DNA from: Mycobacterium sp. IS-1264
Lineage (GTDB): Bacteria > Actinomycetota > Actinomycetes > Mycobacteriales > Mycobacteriaceae
NCBI RefSeq assembly: GCF_001954195.1
Contig: NZ_MBES01000074.1
Coordinates: forward strand, 1-64,000
Direction: 5' to 3'
Length of the DNA: 64,000 bases
The notes beneath the pieces are model-generated. The model ran no database searches. It worked only from the letters and a program-made list of their open reading frames with translations, and was not told the DNA's origin. Below are positions 60,274 to 64,000 of this stretch, piece by piece. How positions within the stretch are numbered: the stretch's first letter is position 1; each line of letters starts with the position of its first letter. The position numbers and the translations under genes were made by a program.

Positions 60274-60740
60274 CGATGGCGCTGCGCCGCAGTTGGGCCA
60301 AAGACCTTGACGCTGCAACTCTTTACGAGTTGCTCAAGCTGCGGGTGGAGGTGTTCGTCGTCGAGCAGGCGATCCCGTATCCGGAGCTGGATGGGCGTGA
60401 CCTGCTCGCCGAGACCCGGCACTTCTGGCTGGAGACACCCGACGGCGAGGTGATCTGTACGCTGCGGCTGATGGAGGAGCACGCCGGCGGCGAGAAGGCA
60501 TTCCGGCTCGGCCGGCTGTGCACCAAGCGCGCGGCGCGGGGCCAGGGCCACACCACCCGGCTGCTGGCCGCCGCGCTGGCCGAGGTGGGTGACTACCCGT
60601 GCCGGATCAACGCGCAGACCTATCTCGCGGACATGTATGCCCAGCACGGATTCGTCCGCGACGGTGACGATTTCGTCGAAGACGGGGTGCCGCACGTGCC
60701 GATGCTGCGGCCCGGCTGGCGTCCGGTGGCCCAGACATGA
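60270..60740 (+). CDS. ElaA-type GNAT acetyltransferase
   Basis: The 156-residue protein is of the ElaA family: LYELLKLRVEVFVVEQAIPYPELDGRD at the N-terminus, FRLGRLCTKRAARGQGHTTRLL as acetyl-CoA motif A, and a C-terminal NAQTYLADMYAQHGF. The acceptor is unknown. It overlaps mqo and the chelatase gene by 4 bases each. Confidence 0.9.
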   Translation: MTMALRRSWAKDLDAATLYELLKLRVEVFVVEQAIPYPELDGRDLLAETRHFWLETPDGEVICTLRLMEEHAGGEKAFRLGRLCTKRAARGQGHTTRLLAAALAEVGDYPCRINAQTYLADMYAQHGFVRDGDDFVEDGVPHVPMLRPGWRPVAQT

Positions 60741-62593
60741 ACTCAGGCATGAAGCCCTATCCGTTCAGTGCGATTGTCGGGCACGATCAGCTTCGGCTCG
60801 CGCTGTTGTTGTGCGCCGTGCGGCCAGAGATCGGCGGGGCGCTGATCCGCGGCGAGAAGGGCACCGCGAAGTCGACCGCGGTGCGCGGCCTTGCCGCGCT
60901 GCTGTCGGCCGCAACCGGGAGCGCCGATGCCGGCTCGGGGGCCGGACTGGTCGAAATGCCGCTCGGCGCAACGGAGGACCGGGTCATCGGTTCGCTTGAT
61001 CTGCAGCGCGTGCTGCGCGACGGTGAGCACGCGTTCTCGCCGGGACTGCTGGCCCGCGCGCACGGTGGCGTGCTCTACGTCGACGAGGTCAACCTGCTGC
61101 ACGATCACCTGGTCGACGTGCTGCTCGACGCCGCCGCGATGGGGCGGGTGCACATCGAACGCGACGGCATCTCCCATTCGCACGAGGCCCGTTTCGTGCT
61201 GATCGGCACGATGAATCCCGAGGAGGGCGAACTGCGCCCGCAACTGCTGGACCGCTTCGGTCTGACCGTCGACGTGCACGCCTCGCGTGACGTCGACGTG
61301 CGGGCGCAGGTCATCCGGCGGCGGATGGCGTATGAGGCCGACCCGGACGCGTTCGCCGAGCGCTATGCCGAGGCCGACGCGGAGCTGGCGCGCCGGATCG
61401 CTTCCGCGCGTGCGCTCGTCGACGACGTGGTGTTGCCGGACAACGAATTACGGCGCATCGCGGCGCTGTGCGCGGCATTCGACGTCGACGGCATGCGGGC
61501 CGACCTGGTGGTGGCCCGCACCGCCGCCGCGCACGCCGCCTGGCGCGGCGCCAACACCGTCGAGGAGCAGGACATCCGGGTGGCGGCCGAACTGGCGCTG
61601 CCGCATCGGCGCCGCCGCGACCCCTTCGACGATCCGGGCATCGACCGCGACCAGTTGGACCAGGCCCTGGCGCAGGCCGGCCGCGACCCGGAACCCGACC
61701 CCGAGCCCGATCCGCCCGGTGGCGGTCAGTCGGCCAATGACCCTGAACCGCAATCTAATTCGCATGCTAGATCGCAACCACCCAAGCCCAGTGCGCCACC
61801 GGCGCAGACCTTCCGTACCCGGGCGCTGCGGGTGCCGGGCATCGGCGAGGGCGCACCGGGCCGACGGTCGCGGGCCCGCAACGTCTCCGGCAGGGTGGTG
61901 GCGGCCGCCGATGTTGACGACGCCGGTCCCGCGGCGCACGGACTGCACCTGTTCGCCACCCTGCTATCGGCGGCCGAGCGCGCGGGCGCGGGCCCGCTGC
62001 GACCGGGGCCGGACGACGTGCGCCGGGCCATCCGCGAGGGCCGCGAAGGCAATCTGGTGATCTTCGTTGTCGACGCGTCCGGTTCGATGGCCGCCCGCGA
62101 CCGGATGGCCGCCGTCAGCGGCGCCACCCTGTCGCTGCTGCGCGACGCGTATCAGCGCCGCGACAAGGTCGCGGTGATCACCTTCCGCGGCCAGGGCGCG
62201 CGGCTGTTGCTGCCGCCGACGTCGTCGGCGCACATCGCGGGCCGGCGACTCGCCCGGTTCGACACCGGCGGCAGGACACCGCTGGCCGAGGGGCTGGTGG
62301 CCGCGCGCGAGCTGATCGTCCGGGAAAGGGCGCGCGACCGCGCGCGCCGTCCGCTGGTGGTGGTGCTCACCGACGGCCGGGCCAACGCCGGGCCGGACCC
62401 GTTGGGCCGCAGCCGAACCGCGGCGGCGCGGTTGGTCGCCGAAGGCACCGCCGCGGTGGTCGTGGACTGCGAGACATCGTATGTGCGGCTGGGCTTGGCC
62501 GGGCAGCTCGCCGGCCGGCTGGGTGCGCCGGTCGTAAGGCTGGAGCAGTTGCACGCCGACCACCTGACGCGGGCCGTGCGCAACGTCGCGTGA
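60737..62593 (+). CDS. Fused chelatase-type AAA+ and VWA protein (ChlI/ChlD-like)
   Basis: The 618-residue protein has an AAA+ domain (about 10-300) with Walker A RGEKGTAKSTAVR and Walker B GGVLYVDEVNLL, a Pro/Asp/Glu-rich acidic linker (about 315-360), and a VWA domain (about 430-610) with MIDAS DASGSMA and LTDGRANAG. This is the I and D subunit layout of magnesium and cobalt chelatases in one chain. Next to cobO and cobB, it is a likely motor for CobN cobalt insertion; that is inference. Confidence 0.92.
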   Translation: MNSGMKPYPFSAIVGHDQLRLALLLCAVRPEIGGALIRGEKGTAKSTAVRGLAALLSAATGSADAGSGAGLVEMPLGATEDRVIGSLDLQRVLRDGEHAFSPGLLARAHGGVLYVDEVNLLHDHLVDVLLDAAAMGRVHIERDGISHSHEARFVLIGTMNPEEGELRPQLLDRFGLTVDVHASRDVDVRAQVIRRRMAYEADPDAFAERYAEADAELARRIASARALVDDVVLPDNELRRIAALCAAFDVDGMRADLVVARTAAAHAAWRGANTVEEQDIRVAAELALPHRRRRDPFDDPGIDRDQLDQALAQAGRDPEPDPEPDPPGGGQSANDPEPQSNSHARSQPPKPSAPPAQTFRTRALRVPGIGEGAPGRRSRARNVSGRVVAAADVDDAGPAAHGLHLFATLLSAAERAGAGPLRPGPDDVRRAIREGREGNLVIFVVDASGSMAARDRMAAVSGATLSLLRDAYQRRDKVAVITFRGQGARLLLPPTSSAHIAGRRLARFDTGGRTPLAEGLVAARELIVRERARDRARRPLVVVLTDGRANAGPDPLGRSRTAAARLVAEGTAAVVVDCETSYVRLGLAGQLAGRLGAPVVRLEQLHADHLTRAVRNVA

Positions 62594-62619
62594 GAGTCGC
62601 CTGAAAGGGATAACCGTTT

Positions 62620-63234
62620 ATGCCACAAGGCCGTCCGCTGCAGGTCCCCGACGATGGCCTGACCACCCGGTCGCGGCGCAACGCGCCGATATTGGCCGTC
62701 CACACCGGCGACGGCAAGGGCAAGTCGACGGCGGCATTCGGAATGGCGTTGCGGGCGTGGAACGCCGGGCTCGACGTCGCGGTGTTCCAGTTCGTCAAGA
62801 GCGCCAAGTGGAAGGTGGGCGAGGAGGCGGCATTCCGTCAGCTCGGGCAGCTGCACGAGCAGCACGGCGCCGGGGGCGCCGTCGAATGGCACAAGATGGG
62901 CGCGGGCTGGTCCTGGTCGCGTAAGGCGGGCGGCGAATCCGACCACGCCGCAGCGGCCGCCGACGGCTGGGCCGAGATTTCGCGCCGGCTGGCCGCGCAG
63001 CGCCACGACTTCTATGTGCTCGACGAATTCACCTATCCGCTGAAGTGGGGCTGGGTCGACGTGGACCAGGTCGTGGAGGTCCTGGTGGCCCGGCCCGGCC
63101 AGCAGCATGTCGTGATCACCGGGCGCGATGCCCCGCAGCGACTGGTCGAGGCCGCCGACCTGGTCACCGAGATGGGCAAGGTCAAACACCCGATGGACGC
63201 CGGGCGCAAGGGCCAAAAGGGCATCGAATGGTGA
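62620..63234 (+). CDS. cobO: Cob(I)yrinic acid a,c-diamide adenosyltransferase
   Basis: The 204-residue P-loop enzyme adds the 5'-deoxyadenosyl group to the corrin cobalt. LAVHTGDGKGKSTAAFGMALRAW is the Walker A region, FVKSAKWKVGEE and FYVLDEFTYPLKWGW (Walker B) follow, and ITGRDAPQRLVEAADLVTEM closes it. It overlaps cobB by 7 bases. No cobalamin riboswitch was found upstream. Confidence 0.97.
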   Translation: MPQGRPLQVPDDGLTTRSRRNAPILAVHTGDGKGKSTAAFGMALRAWNAGLDVAVFQFVKSAKWKVGEEAAFRQLGQLHEQHGAGGAVEWHKMGAGWSWSRKAGGESDHAAAAADGWAEISRRLAAQRHDFYVLDEFTYPLKWGWVDVDQVVEVLVARPGQQHVVITGRDAPQRLVEAADLVTEMGKVKHPMDAGRKGQKGIEW

Positions 63235-64000
63235 GTCCCGTTCCCGCCGTCGTCGTCGCTGCGCCCGCGTCGGGCAGCGGAAAGACCACGGTCGCAACGG
63301 GTTTGATGGGGGCGCTGCGCCAGGCGGGCCACAACGTCGCGCCGTTCAAGGTGGGCCCCGACTTCATCGACCCCGGCTACCACACGCTGGCCGCGGGGCG
63401 GCCCGGGCGCAACCTGGACCCGGTGCTGGTGGGCGAGCGGCTCATCGGTCCGCTCTACGCCCACGGCACCGCCGGTGCGCGCATCGCGGTGATCGAGGGG
63501 GTGATGGGACTCTTCGACGGGCGGATCGGGCCGGCCGCGACCACCCCGGCCGCGGGCTCCACCGCCCACGTCGCTGGTCTGCTGGGCGCGCCGGTGATCC
63601 TGGTGGTCGACGCGCGCGGCCAGAGCCACAGCATTGCCGCTCTGCTGCACGGCTTTTCAACCTTCGATTCCGCGACCCGCATCGCCGGTGTGATCCTCAA
63701 CGGCGTCGGGTCGGCCCGACACGAGCAGGTGCTGCGGCAGGCATGCGGGCACGCCGGCGTCGATGTGCTCGGGGCCATTCCGCGCGCCGCCGAATTGGAG
63801 CTGCCCACAAGGTATTTGGGGCTCGTCACCGCCGTCGAGTACGGGCGGCGCGCCCGGCAGGCGGTGGACGCGATGACCGACTTGATCGCGCGCCATGTCG
63901 ATCTGGGCGCCGTGGTCGCGGCCGCGGCCGCGCGTGTCGCCGACGCGCCGTGGGATCCCGCGGCGGCCGTGGGCGCGACTCCGCGAGGCGAGGCTGTCGT
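63228..64000 (+). CDS. cobB: Cobyrinate a,c-diamide synthase (3' truncated by window end)
   Basis: The frame from ATG 63228 (or GTG 63231) is open through the right edge, 257 codons. It starts VVVAAPASGSGKTT, an ATP-binding P-loop of the dethiobiotin-synthetase fold, then APFKVGPDFIDPGYH, IEGVMGLFDG and VVDARGQSHSIAALLHGF, all CobB landmarks. The C-terminal glutaminase lies outside the window. It amidates the a and c acetate groups of cobyrinate. Confidence 0.95.
   Translation, partial: MVSPVPAVVVAAPASGSGKTTVATGLMGALRQAGHNVAPFKVGPDFIDPGYHTLAAGRPGRNLDPVLVGERLIGPLYAHGTAGARIAVIEGVMGLFDGRIGPAATTPAAGSTAHVAGLLGAPVILVVDARGQSHSIAALLHGFSTFDSATRIAGVILNGVGSARHEQVLRQACGHAGVDVLGAIPRAAELELPTRYLGLVTAVEYGRRARQAVDAMTDLIARHVDLGAVVAAAAARVADAPWDPAAAVGATPRGEAV

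Noticed and set aside
62594..62619. Possible cobalamin riboswitch before cobO (and before cobQ)
   Set aside because: The gap is 26 bases (7 before cobQ), far too short for the aptamer, and no B12-box was seen.

Overview
The window reads as the chromosome of a high-GC actinobacterium in the genus Mycobacterium. Most of it (about 7.2-64 kb) follows the gene order that I recall for the M. tuberculosis Rv2910c-to-Rv2848c block, written in the opposite orientation: SnoaL-like gene, rpsP, khpA, rimM, trmD, lppW, rplS, lepB, rnhB, fdhF-fdhD, dprA, xerC, rpsB-tsf, amiC, pyrH-frr-cdsA-rlmN, mpt53, dxr-rip-ispG, penicillin-binding lipoprotein, map, glnA4, aldC, nicT, mtr, mqo, cobO-cobB. The PPE, PE_PGRS, MPT70/83, insertion-sequence and toxin-antitoxin genes of the M. 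tuberculosis block are missing. Genes that I do not associate with that block are present instead (lactate 2-monooxygenase, cobQ, CsbD, a GAF-ANTAR regulator, a MPT63-like protein, a PEP-mutase-like enzyme). This fits a non-tuberculous mycobacterium; the species cannot be fixed from the sequence alone.

The left 7.2 kb is the accessory region and the most interesting part. It holds the 3' end of a nonribosomal peptide synthetase with a carrier domain, an epimerisation domain and, fused at the C-terminus, a tryptophan 2,3-dioxygenase (TDO)-like heme domain in place of a thioesterase. It is followed by a SAM methyltransferase, a divergent alpha/beta hydrolase, an FAD monooxygenase, a free-standing copy of the same TDO-like domain (about 80% identical by hand alignment) and an alpha/beta hydrolase of kynurenine-formamidase type. 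Together they suggest a peptide whose tryptophan or other aromatic residue is ring-opened or oxygenated, free or on the carrier. The first 56 bases are suspect: bases 5-56 are an exact reverse complement of 617-668 and replace the expected end of the adenylation domain, so the window edge may be a fold-back assembly artefact.

From 7.8 to 24.9 kb lie translation and secretion genes (rpsP to rnhB), a GAF-ANTAR regulator, an NAD-dependent epimerase, the fdhF-fdhD pair coupled by a one-base overlap, and a tightly overlapping yraN-yifB-dprA set leading to a siderophore-interacting protein, lactate 2-monooxygenase and xerC. From 24.9 to 45.2 kb come an M23 peptidase, rpsB-tsf, amidase, a MarR regulator with a palindrome on its own start codon, stress or envelope genes (SDR, MPT63-like, acyltransferase, CsbD), a GlnR-like regulator, the pyrH-frr-cdsA-rlmN run, the Mpt53/CcdA oxidative-folding pair, the dxr-rip-ispG run (two MEP-pathway enzymes around the Rip protease) and a penicillin-binding lipoprotein. 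From 45.2 to 64 kb come map, cobQ, a glnA4-glutamine amidotransferase-aldehyde dehydrogenase-SDR operon resembling a gamma-glutamylated-amine catabolic pathway, a minus-strand run (hydrolase, mycothione reductase, nickel permease, phosphodiesterase), then mqo, an ElaA acetyltransferase, a fused chelatase-type AAA/VWA protein, cobO and a truncated cobB.

Regulatory features include many TANNNT -10 boxes 6-7 bases before AUG/GUG starts (probable leaderless mRNAs), CTGGCACAAT promoters before rpsP and rplS, leader hairpins before rplS and rpsB, palindromic operators at the MarR and GlnR-like genes, three 11-bp-spaced GCCATAC iterons in the accessory cluster, and a tandem pair of hairpins at 43.2 kb. 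I saw no tRNA, rRNA, CRISPR array, insertion sequence or phage gene.
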